Source: Polyangiaceae bacterium
GTDB lineage: Bacteria > Myxococcota_A > Polyangia > Polyangiales > Polyangiaceae
Reading direction: 5' to 3'
Length of the DNA stretch: 64,000 nucleotides
Assembly (NCBI GenBank): GCA_947475525.1
Contig: CANJMI010000014.1
Coordinates: 83,507 to 147,506, forward strand
Shown: positions 53,561-63,931 of the stretch, piece by piece
Layout: every line of letters starts with the position of its first letter
Position numbering within the stretch: the stretch's first letter is position 1
Notes under the pieces: model-generated
The model's input: only the letters and a program-made list of their open reading frames with translations
Databases searched by the model: none
What the model was told of the DNA's origin: nothing
Position numbers and translations under genes: made by a program

Positions 53561-54721
53561 ATGGACACGACTCGCGACACCCCCTCTCATGTCGGCACGC
53601 TCGTGACCGACGCGTCGCTCGTCATCCTCGAGGCGTCACCGCGCTTCCTAGAGGAATTCGCATGCACGCTCGAGGCGGTGCGAGGCGTCGAGCTGACCGA
53701 GCTGATTACGACATCCGAGCGTCGGCGGCTGAACACGCTCGACCGCGCCTTCAGCCAAACCGCGCTGACACATCTCGACATCGTCACGAAGCTCGAAGTC
53801 GGCGCGGCACGCCATCACGTACGGCTGGTGCTCGAGCGCAACGGCGAGACGTGGCAGGTGTTCGTCGAGTGCATCGATGGACCGAACAACGCCATCTACG
53901 AACTGCTCCGGGAGCAGCAGCGCTGGTTGGCCGTCGTCGAAGGGACCTCCGATGGGATTGCGTTCCTCGACGAACATCGACGGGTCGCGTTCCACAACGC
54001 CCGGTTCTTCGCGTTGATGGAGTTCCGGTCGGATCGAGGCGCGCTCCTCGGCGAGGAGGACCTTCACGGTCGTGAGCTCGCGGAGTTGTTGGTGGGCCTG
54101 CCCTACGTCGACTTCTTGGCTTCCGTCGAGAGAGCGTGGTCAGAGCCCAGCCCACAGAGCGCCGTGCTGCTCCACGGCCGACAGATCGAGGTCAGTCTCA
54201 AGCCGATTTCCACCCCGACACAAAGCCTGGCCGGTTACGTGCTCGCACTCAGCGACGTGTCCGCTCGCCATCAGGCCGAGGCCGAGGCCGAGAAACTCGC
54301 TCGCCACCGCGAGGAGCTGCGTCACAACCAAACCATCATCGCGAGCCAGCGCGCCGCGCTTCGCGCCCTCAGCGCCCCGCGTATCCCCGTAACAAAAGAC
54401 CTGATGGTCGTCCCCTTCGTCGGCGAGTTCTCTCGCGAGCGGATGGCGGAGCTTCGGCACGACCTGCTCGAAGGCATCGCGCGAGCCGGTGCTCGCACCG
54501 TGATCCTCGATCTCACCGGCGCACCGAACCTCGAGCTCGGAGCGATCGAAGGCCTGCTCGGGATCAACCGCGCACTGCGCTTGATCGGCGTGCGCGGGGT
54601 CCTCACGGGCGTGGGACCAAACCTCGCCCGGCGCCTCGCGCTGTCGGGTCTATCCATCGCGGACCTCGAGGTCCGCGTGAACCTCGAAGACGCCATCAGC
54701 AGTCTCTCGGGCGCCACCTGA
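53561..54721 (+). CDS. PAS-STAS sensor protein (RsbR/RsbS-like)
   Basis: 386-aa cytoplasmic protein with two PAS-like domains (residues 10-110 and 125-240; the second has WLAVVEGTSDGIAFLDEHRRVAFHN). A coiled coil runs from about 245 to 275 (ARHQAEAEAEKLARHREEL), followed by a C-terminal STAS domain. The STAS begins VPFVGEFSRERMAELRHDLLEGI and contains VILDLTGAPNLELGAIEGLLGI. The usual phosphorylated Ser/Thr of RsbR-like STAS domains (D-I-T-G-V) is here DLTGAPN, with Thr in place. Probably signals to a sigma-factor or kinase switch; no partner genes lie nearby. Confidence 0.83.
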   Translation: MDTTRDTPSHVGTLVTDASLVILEASPRFLEEFACTLEAVRGVELTELITTSERRRLNTLDRAFSQTALTHLDIVTKLEVGAARHHVRLVLERNGETWQVFVECIDGPNNAIYELLREQQRWLAVVEGTSDGIAFLDEHRRVAFHNARFFALMEFRSDRGALLGEEDLHGRELAELLVGLPYVDFLASVERAWSEPSPQSAVLLHGRQIEVSLKPISTPTQSLAGYVLALSDVSARHQAEAEAEKLARHREELRHNQTIIASQRAALRALSAPRIPVTKDLMVVPFVGEFSRERMAELRHDLLEGIARAGARTVILDLTGAPNLELGAIEGLLGINRALRLIGVRGVLTGVGPNLARRLALSGLSIADLEVRVNLEDAISSLSGAT

Positions 54722-54841
54722 ACGCGCCACGCGGCGACGAGCAGGACGAGCGAGTGTAACCTTGGCCAGCCCTCGTTCGAATGCGCGGACGACGCTCACC
54801 CTCGCGCAGTATGCTGTGCGTGCCCATACGGAAGCTCGACG

Positions 54842-55381
54842 ATGAAGACGCTTGGCGATCAGCTATCGAACTACGCGAACTACCACCGCGACCGGCGGAA
54901 CATCGCCACGCATTTTGTCGGGATACCGATGATCTTCGTCGCGGTGGTGGTGCTCCTTTCCCGCCCCGCGCTCGCCCTTCCAGGTGGCGTCGCGCTCTCG
55001 CCGGCGTTGCTCGCCTCAGGCGGCGCCGTCGTGTTCTATTGCGCCCTCGACGCGCGCTTCGGCGTGACGATGACGGCCCTCACTGGGCTCGCGCTATGGG
55101 CAGGGGCGTCTACCTCGAAGCTCGCGACCGGTACCTGGCTCGCCGTGGGACTAGGACTGTTCGTCGTGGGCTGGCTCATCCAGTTCGTCGGTCACGCGTT
55201 CGAGGGGAAAAAGCCTGCATTCGTGGATGATTTGATAGGCCTGCTCGTCGGCCCGCTCTTCGTCGTCGCGGAGGTCGCCTTCGCGCTCGGCCTGCGCCCG
55301 GACGTGCGTGACGAGGTGCTCCACCGAGCCGGTCCCACACGCAACCGAAAGCCCGAAACACGCGCGCTGGACAACGCATGA
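54842..55381 (+). CDS. Mpo1-like membrane protein (DUF962)
   Basis: 179-aa protein of the DUF962/Mpo1 family, whose yeast member is an Fe-dependent dioxygenase of 2-hydroxy fatty acids. Family blocks are YANYHRDRRNIATHFVGIPMIF (residues 11-33, two conserved His) and WLIQFVGHAFEGKKPAFVDDLIGLLVGPLFV. The latter carries the second His pair region. Four transmembrane segments are predicted. Overlaps the porin gene by ATGA and is therefore coupled to it. Confidence 0.88.
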   Translation: MKTLGDQLSNYANYHRDRRNIATHFVGIPMIFVAVVVLLSRPALALPGGVALSPALLASGGAVVFYCALDARFGVTMTALTGLALWAGASTSKLATGTWLAVGLGLFVVGWLIQFVGHAFEGKKPAFVDDLIGLLVGPLFVVAEVAFALGLRPDVRDEVLHRAGPTRNRKPETRALDNA

Positions 55382-56556
55382 AGCGCCTTACGCATCGCCA
55401 CGCAGGCCGCCTCCTCGCCGCACTCGCCGCGACCTTCATCCTCGGCGCGACGTCGCCCGCCCGAGCCGAGCCCGCCCCGGAGCCGGCGCCTTTCAAGGTC
55501 AGTGGCTACGCCGAGGCGTTCTACCAATGGAACCTCGGCGCCCCGTCGAACGGCATCACCAATGCACGCGGCTTCGACAATCGGCACAACGCGTTCACGC
55601 TCTCGAACGTGGTGCTCGGCGCACAGTGGGACGCGAAAAACGTCGTAGGCGAGCTGACTCTTCAGGTCGGCCACACGCCGTCGACCTACTACCTCGATGA
55701 GCCTAACCTCGCGGGCACGAACGCCGCGAACGCGAGTGGCAGCGAGCTGTGGAAGTACGTCCAGCAAGCGTTTGCGGGCTACCGGTTTGGCGTGGGCCGC
55801 GGCCTCACGGTCACCGCAGGGCTCCAACTTGTGCCCGGACCCGAGGCGATGGCCGTGCGCGACAACTGGAATTGGTCACGCTCGAACCTGTTTTTCGCCT
55901 TGCCGTTCTACCACTCGGGTGCGCGCGCGGCGTACCCACTCTCGAAGGCATGGACCCTTACGCTCGGCGTATGGAACGGCTGGAACTCGGTGGTCGACAA
56001 CAACGCCGAGAAATCGGTATCGGCCCAATTCGATTACGCGCGCGGCTCGGTCACTGCCGCCGTGATGTACTTCGGAGGCGTCGAGCGAGCGTCGAATGCC
56101 CCCGAGGGGCGAGCGTTCCGCCACCTCTTCGACGGTTACGTCAACTGGAGCCCGACGCGTCGATTCTCGATGCTCGCGCACGCGAACGGCGGGGCCGAGC
56201 CCAACCGCTTCGGTGTCAGCCGATGGGGTGCCGGCGCGCTCTACGCCCGCCTCGTTGTCACCCCGACGCTCTCCCTCGCGGTGCGCGGGGACGCCCTCTA
56301 CGAACGCCGCGCCGAGAGCGGTCAGGGGCGTGCCGCGCCGATTTTTTTCGCGGTGCCGTGGGTCTCCTCCCGAACCGCGACCATCGACTTTCACCCACAG
56401 CCGCTCGTCTCCTTCCGGCTCGAGTACCGTCGCGACGACGCAGGCGGCAACCTCTACTTCGGGGGTGACGTCACCGGCGACGGGGTCACCTCGCCCTACA
56501 TTACGAATCGGCGCACACAGGACACAATGACCCTCGGCGTCACGGGCGGGTTTTGA
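55378..56556 (+). CDS. Outer membrane beta-barrel porin (BBP2-like)
   Basis: 392-aa outer membrane protein. The signal peptide ends ATSPARA (cleavage near residue 30). Alternating hydrophobic strands build the barrel: FKVSGYAEAFYQWNL, HNAFTLSNVVLGAQWD, GRGLTVTAGLQLVPG, KAWTLTLGVWNGWNS, RFSMLAHANGG, and TMTLGVTGGF, with the final Phe that BAM recognises. Layout and the YAEAFYQWN start match the BBP2/OmpL-like porin family. Substrate is unknown. Translated coupled to the Mpo1-like gene. Confidence 0.85.
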   Translation: MKRLTHRHAGRLLAALAATFILGATSPARAEPAPEPAPFKVSGYAEAFYQWNLGAPSNGITNARGFDNRHNAFTLSNVVLGAQWDAKNVVGELTLQVGHTPSTYYLDEPNLAGTNAANASGSELWKYVQQAFAGYRFGVGRGLTVTAGLQLVPGPEAMAVRDNWNWSRSNLFFALPFYHSGARAAYPLSKAWTLTLGVWNGWNSVVDNNAEKSVSAQFDYARGSVTAAVMYFGGVERASNAPEGRAFRHLFDGYVNWSPTRRFSMLAHANGGAEPNRFGVSRWGAGALYARLVVTPTLSLAVRGDALYERRAESGQGRAAPIFFAVPWVSSRTATIDFHPQPLVSFRLEYRRDDAGGNLYFGGDVTGDGVTSPYITNRRTQDTMTLGVTGGF

Positions 56557-56624
56557 GCGTCACCTGCGTTGCATCGCAGCGGCTCGCCTAAGCTTCGGGG
56601 CTGCGCTAGCTCGACGCTACGACG

Positions 56625-57704
56625 CTACAGCGCCAAGGTGCCGCAGCCGAGTAGCACCGTAATCGACGCGAGCTCATCGGCCTTGAGCGCTGCGCAGGCG
56701 CTCGGGCACAGCTCGATGGCGGTCGCCATGTCGAGAGCGTCGTACTTCCAGCCGGCTTTCGTGCAGCTCGGGGAATAAGGCACGAGCGACGAGTCGCCGC
56801 CGTGGGTGATCTGGATGTTGACCAGCGTGAGCGCGATCTCCCCGTCGATCACTTGCTGCGGGAGATCGTAGCGGCACGGAAGCACATCACCGCGCACCTT
56901 GCCAAGCGCCTCGTTGAACGAGGCTGCCACGTCCGAGCCCACCACGAGAATGGCAGCGTCGGTGCCTCCGGCCGCGGCGATGAGGTTCGAACTCGACTGG
57001 TCGATGCCGGGCAAGCCGACCACGTAGGTGACCACCGGTGGATCGAACATCGCGCCGGTCGCCGCGAGCTTGGCAACTTCACTGGGATCACTCGGATTGA
57101 CGCCACCACAGCTCGCCGCCGGACCATCCGGCACGCCGTCGGTGACCAGGATCACCGCCGACACCGAGCCGGGCTTGGCCTTCGCGAGCGCAATGCCTTC
57201 GAGCAAAGCGCCGCCGAGCGCGGGATACATTGGGGTACCGAAACCGTCTGGCTCGGCAGCACCGATCGCCTGCTGGATCGCCACGGCGTTGCCCGGCAGC
57301 GGCGCGAAGGACACCGTCGGCTGCTGGTAGGGTTTTGGGTCGCAGACGGGCGTCATATCAGGCGGCCGTGGAAAAAAACCGAGGGCCACGTTGAGTCCAG
57401 CGCTCTTCGGATCGTTGACGAAGGCGCCGAGGCCCTTCTCGGCGCTGTCCCATTTTCCGCCAGCCATCGACGAGGATCGATCCATGAGCACGAAGAGGTT
57501 GACGGGCTTCTCCACCGCCGTCAGCTCATAGAGCGCGCAGGCGTCGTTGGGATCGAAGCCGCCCGCGCCCGCGCCGAGCGACAAGCCATCGTCGTTATTT
57601 ATTTTGGTCGGGGTGCTCGCGCATGCCGCTCCCGCGAACAGAGCCGCGGCCGCGAGCGCCCACGCGAAGAGGAGGAGCGAGCTACGCATCAGAGCAGTTG
57701 CCAT
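56625..57704 (-). CDS. von Willebrand factor A domain lipoprotein
   Basis: 359 aa from ATG 57704, or 354 from the second ATG at 57689. Signal peptide with lipobox (ALFAGAAC). A complete MIDAS is present: D75-x-S77-x-S79 (LMDRSSSM), Thr in FGTPMYPAL, and Asp in ILVTDGVPDGP. Such a domain binds a divalent cation and protein ligands. The C-terminus is Cys-rich (CPSACAALKADEL, GCGTL). It is the second gene in a minus-strand run with the Gly-rich lipoprotein upstream, 26 bp away. Confidence 0.85.
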   Translation of the reverse strand: MATALMRSSLLLFAWALAAAALFAGAACASTPTKINNDDGLSLGAGAGGFDPNDACALYELTAVEKPVNLFVLMDRSSSMAGGKWDSAEKGLGAFVNDPKSAGLNVALGFFPRPPDMTPVCDPKPYQQPTVSFAPLPGNAVAIQQAIGAAEPDGFGTPMYPALGGALLEGIALAKAKPGSVSAVILVTDGVPDGPAASCGGVNPSDPSEVAKLAATGAMFDPPVVTYVVGLPGIDQSSSNLIAAAGGTDAAILVVGSDVAASFNEALGKVRGDVLPCRYDLPQQVIDGEIALTLVNIQITHGGDSSLVPYSPSCTKAGWKYDALDMATAIELCPSACAALKADELASITVLLGCGTLAL

Positions 57705-57729
57705 GCATTCGCCATCCGAGGACTCGCTA

Positions 57730-59514
57730 TCAAAGAACCTGCAGACTGAAGCCGCTCTTGCCGTTGGCGCCATCGTTGGCGAAAGCACCTTCGGTGTTGC
57801 TGCCACCCTTGCCACCGACACCGGCTGCGCCCACCTGGCAGCTGTTTTTGCTGTAAGCCTGAGTCGCGTTGCCATAGCCGAAGCACGCGCTCGGACCGCC
57901 GCCGCCGCCGCCGCCGGGTCCGCCAGCGCCAGCGTTCGAACCGTTGCCACCAGCGCCGCCGCTGCCGCTGTCGTCGTTGTCGCCGCCGCCGCTGCCGCCG
58001 AAGCCGCCGAGCTGACCGGTCGCGCCGTTGCCGCCGAGCCCGCCGTTGCCGCCGCCTGCGGTGGTGATGGTGTTCTCCGCAACGACGATGCTGCCGCCGG
58101 CCGCGAACACGCCGAAGCTGCCGCCGCCGCCGTGCCCACCAATACCGAGGTTGCCGCCCAGCCCGCCGCAACCACCGCCGCCGCCGCCGCCGCCCTTGTC
58201 GGACTTGCAGACGAAGCTGTCGTCCCCGCCGCCGCCGCCGCCGCCGCCGCTGCCGCCCTTGCCGTTCTTGCCGAGCGTGCCATTGCCCCCGGACGCCGGG
58301 AGGTAGAGGCCAGCCGCGATCGCCCCGAGCGCCGCGCCCGCGCTGCCGACAACGCCGGCGTCGCCCTTGACCGTAGCGTGGCCGCCGTCGCCGCCGTTGT
58401 TGCCACCTCCGAAGCAGCCCACGCCAGCGGCGCCACCGCCGACGCCGACGCCCGCGGTTCCTGGCGACCCGGCCTTGCCATCGCCGCTGTCGTAGCCACC
58501 ATCGCCACCCATGCCGCCATACTCGGCGCAGACGCTCTGCGCGCCGCCAAAGCCGCAGTTGCTACCCTGACAGCCGTTGCTGCCCGCGTTGCCTTTGAGC
58601 GCCTGGCCGAGCGCGTGTGGCACGCCATCGGCGCCCTTGCCACCGGCCGCGCCCTTGGCCGCCTCGACCACGTTGTAGCGCACGAAGAGCTTGCCATTGC
58701 CGGTGACGAGCCGCACGCCGTAGCTGCTCTCGCCATCGAGCAGTGAGGCTGTCGCCTTGATCGTCAGGCCCTCGACATGCGTCTCGACGTCGATCTGCGG
58801 CGCATAAAAAACGGTACCAGCGGCGGTCACAATCGTGTTCGCCGCGGCGCTCCGGCGCAGCTGAAAATCAGGGTCCTCCGAATCGAAGCCGCCGTAGATG
58901 CTGATACCCGACTGCACGGTGACCATCGTGTCGTACACCTCGCCGGCAGGGCTACCCGACACGCACACGCTGATGAGTTTGAGCTGGGCCGCGAGCGCGA
59001 TCGCGGCGGCGATCGTGTCGAGTGGCGCAAGGCGAGTGCCGGCAGCGCCGGGCATACCGAGGCTCTTCGAGACGTAGACGCATTTTTCGATGACGCCGTC
59101 GCTGCCATCGCAGTTGTCGTCGGCGAATGCGGGATCGATCGGATCGGTCTCGCCCTTCTTTTCGCAGAGGTACTCGCAGCCGCACTGCCCGGTCAGCGGA
59201 TTGCCGTCGATGTCGTAGCTTCCCGGCTCGCAGCCCATCGCGCAGAGAACGCCGCCGCCGGCGCCCCCTTCTCCGCTCATTGCGCCGCTGCCGCCGCTAC
59301 CACTGACGCCGCCGCTGCCGCTCGCGACTTCGCTGCCGCCTTCGCCGCCGCTGCCGGTCGCGCCGGTCAGCATCACGGTAGGTCCGCTGCTGCCGACATC
59401 GCTCCCGGCCGCACAGGCGCCAGCAGCTGCCATACCGGCCAGCGCGGCCATCGCCACGACCGCGTTGCCGATGCTACGCGACCAAGCCCCAACACCAAGG
59501 CGCTCAAGACCCAT
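57730..59514 (-). CDS. Gly-rich surface lipoprotein (PE-PGRS-like low complexity)
   Basis: 594 aa. Signal peptide with lipobox (MAALAGMAAAGAC). A Gly/Ser linker leads to a small Cys-rich part (CAMGCEPGSYDIDGNPLTGQC), then a parallel beta-helix-like section (about 150-270: TIAAAIALAAQLKLISVCVSG, SGISIYGGFDSEDPDF). The C-terminal 300 residues are Gly-rich (GGSGGGGGGGGDDSF, GGAGGNGSNAGAGG) with interspersed Asp/Asn, a polyglycine-II-like or beta-solenoid composition. The coding DNA is (GCC)n/(GGC)n-rich, so both strands are open over hundreds of bases; this strand has the signal peptide and family logic. Confidence 0.8.
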   Translation of the reverse strand: MGLERLGVGAWSRSIGNAVVAMAALAGMAAAGACAAGSDVGSSGPTVMLTGATGSGGEGGSEVASGSGGVSGSGGSGAMSGEGGAGGGVLCAMGCEPGSYDIDGNPLTGQCGCEYLCEKKGETDPIDPAFADDNCDGSDGVIEKCVYVSKSLGMPGAAGTRLAPLDTIAAAIALAAQLKLISVCVSGSPAGEVYDTMVTVQSGISIYGGFDSEDPDFQLRRSAAANTIVTAAGTVFYAPQIDVETHVEGLTIKATASLLDGESSYGVRLVTGNGKLFVRYNVVEAAKGAAGGKGADGVPHALGQALKGNAGSNGCQGSNCGFGGAQSVCAEYGGMGGDGGYDSGDGKAGSPGTAGVGVGGGAAGVGCFGGGNNGGDGGHATVKGDAGVVGSAGAALGAIAAGLYLPASGGNGTLGKNGKGGSGGGGGGGGDDSFVCKSDKGGGGGGGGCGGLGGNLGIGGHGGGGSFGVFAAGGSIVVAENTITTAGGGNGGLGGNGATGQLGGFGGSGGGDNDDSGSGGAGGNGSNAGAGGPGGGGGGGPSACFGYGNATQAYSKNSCQVGAAGVGGKGGSNTEGAFANDGANGKSGFSLQVL

Positions 59515-59699
59515 GTTCGATCGCTCTCCCGCGGGGAAGCGTCCCGCTCGAATTCACAACCGAAGAAGTTAGCATCAGGCCGCGCTCTCCGCCGCAGCGA
59601 TCAACCGACGGCTGAAGTCAGACGCCCCCGGGGTCATCGTCGGGCAGTGTTGGCGCGGGGATGTCGGCATAGGATGCCGCTCGAGCTCGACGTCGGCCG

Positions 59700-61142
59700 T
59701 TAAAGTCGACCGTCCACAATCCGAGTGATGATCGCGCGGTACGCTTTCGCCAGCATTCGGTCACGCGCGGCCCAGCTCGCGCCGCCGGAGGGCAAGTGCG
59801 CCGTGATCACAAACTCGCGGCCAAAACCTTGCACCGGGGCTTGGTTGTCGTCGAGCACGGGCATGCACGCGTAGCCCGCATCGAGGAACTGTCCGCTGGT
59901 GCCGAGTCCGAGCTTCGAGAAGATGCGCCAGCGGCCGTGGCTCCGCTGCTCGATGTAATTCATGTCGTGTCCGGTCTGCAGGTAGATGGCGCTGTCGGCC
60001 GACATGCCGCCCCACTCGCCGTACTTCGCAGAGGCTTCTGCACCATAAAAGAGCACGCGCAGGTCGAGCCACTGCAGCCCGGGCATCCGGTAGCTCGGCT
60101 CCTCGCGGTGAAGGGCGAAGCGTCGGACGATGTCCGCCATCGTGTAGCTCGACAGGTTGTTCCCAAAGCCGCTGCTCGTGTCTTTCGTCACCGTGAGCTG
60201 CGCCGGACCGTCAACGAACGAATACCCGAGCGCCGCGGGCTCGACCTCGCCGTAATTGCCACCGAAGGTCTCGCTCGCGGGGCGCTTCAGCCAGAGCGAA
60301 TGGATGAGGTCGTTCGCGCGCTGCCTTGTGCCGATGTTGTGAAAATACCGGCCGAGGCTGTTCGAGCTGTAAGGCGAGTAGTCGTAGTTGCAGAGGCTCG
60401 TGACGAGGTCTCCGAGCAAGGTTTTTCCGACACTGGCGGTGAGGCCGACCTTGCTCGCGGAGGCGGCGCGCATTGTCGCGGCGGCGTTGGCGGCGGCGAC
60501 CACCTTCGTGGTGCTCCAAGGCTGGTAGGCGACGTCGTGATCGCCCGTGCTCAGGTAGCGGTAGTAGGGGACCCCTTTCACGCGGCGGATGAGGATCACG
60601 CTGGCCATCAGCTCAGCGGGCACCAACGCGCCGAGCGAGGTCGTGTCGAACTGCGGCGTCTCGCTGCTTGCTTGGTAAGTGACGAGGGCGCCATCCTTCA
60701 GCTTTACCGTAGGGCTCGCGTCGTCGATTGGGCAGGCGAGATTGCGATCGACGTAAGTCGGCAGGACCTTCGCGTTGCACGCGTCGTCGAGGAATTGAAA
60801 ATACCCTTTGGGGACGTCTGGGCACGCTGCGGGAGGGTCGGGGTCGAGCTCGGGGATCGGCTCGGGTATGAAGGCGCCGCCGCCGCCCGCGCCGCCGCCG
60901 CCGCCCGCGCCGCCGCCGCCGCCCGCGCCGGTGACGGTCGTGGCCCCGCCTTCGCCGCCGCTCGTCGATGAAGGTGCGCCGCCCGAACCGACGGCATCAC
61001 TCGAGCCGCCGGCCGATGACATGGTCGCGGTTGCCTCGCTGAGCGCGGGCACCCCGCCGCGGTCGTCCGCCTCGCAGCCCGTTAGCGCAAAAAAGCTCGC
61101 GAAAGCGAGTGTGGCTCGTCGTACTCGATGGTGTCGGCTCAT
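59700..61142 (-). CDS. Secreted lipoprotein with serine-hydrolase (beta-lactamase/PBP-like) motifs
   Basis: 480-aa lipoprotein (LAFASFFALTGCEADD). A Gly/Ala/Ser linker covers residues 40-100. The body shows a beta-lactamase-fold motif set: S210-x-x-K213 (PWSTTKV, with WSTTK matching the PBP active-site start) and S259-x-N261 (YSSNS). The third motif (KTG box) is not clear; QTGHD near residue 410 is a candidate. This is a plausible D-alanyl-D-alanine carboxypeptidase-type or esterase-type enzyme in the periplasm or on the surface. Family assignment is by motif only. Confidence 0.65.
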   Translation of the reverse strand: MSRHHRVRRATLAFASFFALTGCEADDRGGVPALSEATATMSSAGGSSDAVGSGGAPSSTSGGEGGATTVTGAGGGGGAGGGGGAGGGGAFIPEPIPELDPDPPAACPDVPKGYFQFLDDACNAKVLPTYVDRNLACPIDDASPTVKLKDGALVTYQASSETPQFDTTSLGALVPAELMASVILIRRVKGVPYYRYLSTGDHDVAYQPWSTTKVVAAANAAATMRAASASKVGLTASVGKTLLGDLVTSLCNYDYSPYSSNSLGRYFHNIGTRQRANDLIHSLWLKRPASETFGGNYGEVEPAALGYSFVDGPAQLTVTKDTSSGFGNNLSSYTMADIVRRFALHREEPSYRMPGLQWLDLRVLFYGAEASAKYGEWGGMSADSAIYLQTGHDMNYIEQRSHGRWRIFSKLGLGTSGQFLDAGYACMPVLDDNQAPVQGFGREFVITAHLPSGGASWAARDRMLAKAYRAIITRIVDGRL

Positions 61143-61250
61143 GTCTCAGGCGTCTCGATTCCGAGAGTACCTGAGGCTCAAGAAGAACGACTCAAGTTCT
61201 CACCCGTGATGCGCCACGATTGCGCTCTACCGGGCGTGACGAAGCGGGCG

Positions 61251-61448
61251 TCACGCGCGCATTCCACCGCGGGCGACGAGCAAGCCGCGGGCGTCCAAGA
61301 TGGCGAGCACCGACTCCGCTTTTGCGAGGGCTTGGCCTTCGGTGCGACCTTCGACGAGCCTGCGCTCGAGGCCCTGCTGCATGCCCTGCTGCATGCCGTG
61401 GTCGTGGGTCTCCTGCGCCATGCGTCGGAAGTAAAGATGGTTCCTCAC
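61251..61448 (-). pseudogene. C-terminal remnant of an Rpn/PD-(D/E)XK-type transposase-like nuclease
   Basis: 65-codon frame: MRNHLYFRRMAQETHDHGM, then repeated QQGMQQGLERRLVEGRTEGQ, and AESVLAILDARGLLVARGG. The E-G-x-x-E-G heptads and the final ILDARGL block match the C-terminal tail of Rpn/DUF4351 proteins, which in full are about 300 aa with an N-terminal nuclease. No nuclease motif is upstream, so this is a truncated leftover. The short length makes the call tentative. Confidence 0.5.
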
Positions 61449-61816
61449 GCCGTCATTCCCGAGGAGGCGCCGGTCCAGGCTCGGGGACGGCCATGGCGTT
61501 CAAAGAAGACCCGTGCAAGCACAGCGCAAGGCTTGGTCTACCCCTCACTTTCATCAGTTCAATGCAGCCATGCGCGCTTCAGCAACTCGCTCGCAACACC
61601 AAGGTACAGCGTGCTGTTTCGCCACGCCCTCATCTTGGCCGAGGTTGCCGCCTTCGCCGCAATGACCGGCTAAGGTACCGACCCATTTAGGGCGCCCGCC
61701 GCTTAGGCGGCGGGCAGGTCAGCCTAAGAGCCAGAGCCCAGCACGCTGCCTGTCGCTAAAGCAAGAAACATGCCGCCTCTGCTCGTGTCCAAGGTCAAGG
61801 GTTCAACACTCGAGAG
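61449..61816. other. Gene-free stretch with a hairpin
   Basis: About 370 bp between the Rpn-like remnant and the kinase-SUMF1 gene. It contains the perfect hairpin at 61694-61715 and one copy of the 25-bp direct repeat at its right end. Small open frames on both strands have no recognisable features. Confidence 0.55.
61694..61715. other. Perfect GC-rich hairpin, 9-bp stem
   Basis: GCCCGCCGC and GCGGCGGGC pair perfectly around a TTAG loop. It lies 102 bp downstream of the kinase-SUMF1 stop on the minus strand. There is no U-tract on either side, so factor-independent termination is uncertain. Confidence 0.6.

Positions 61817-61823
<7 letters not shown>
61799..61823. repeat. 25-bp direct repeat, left copy (overlaps kinase stop)
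   Basis: Matches 63893-63917 at 23 of 25 positions. On the minus strand the repeat begins at the last codon and stop of the kinase-SUMF1 gene and continues past its end. Confidence 0.85.
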
Positions 61824-63790
<1,967 letters not shown>

Positions 63791-63892
63791 CGCGGGGGAG
63801 CGTGAGTGCGCGGGGAGCCATGCGTCAATCGGTGCGGAGAGGCTTCACCAACGGCGATGCGGGCGGGATATCGCTAAGAAGCAGTCTGGCGA

Positions 63893-63917
63893 GGGTTCAA
63901 CACCCAAGAGTCAAGGT
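63893..63917. repeat. 25-bp direct repeat, right copy
   Basis: Matches 61799-61823 at 23 of 25 positions. On the minus strand it starts 15 bp after the stop of the gene at the right edge, so both copies follow a gene's end in the same orientation, 2.07 kb apart. Confidence 0.85.
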
Positions 63918-63931
63918 GCGAAACACTAGGT

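Noticed and set aside
57705..58736. In-frame upstream extension of the vWA lipoprotein gene to 703 codons
   Set aside because: The extension overlaps the Gly-rich lipoprotein in another frame, is low-complexity Ala/Arg, and would bury the clear signal peptide starting at 57704.
57547..58746. 399-codon Ala-rich open frame on the plus strand
   Set aside because: It is the complement of (GGC)n codons of the Gly-rich lipoprotein; no signal peptide or domain, and the minus-strand reading has a lipobox and neighbours in the same orientation.
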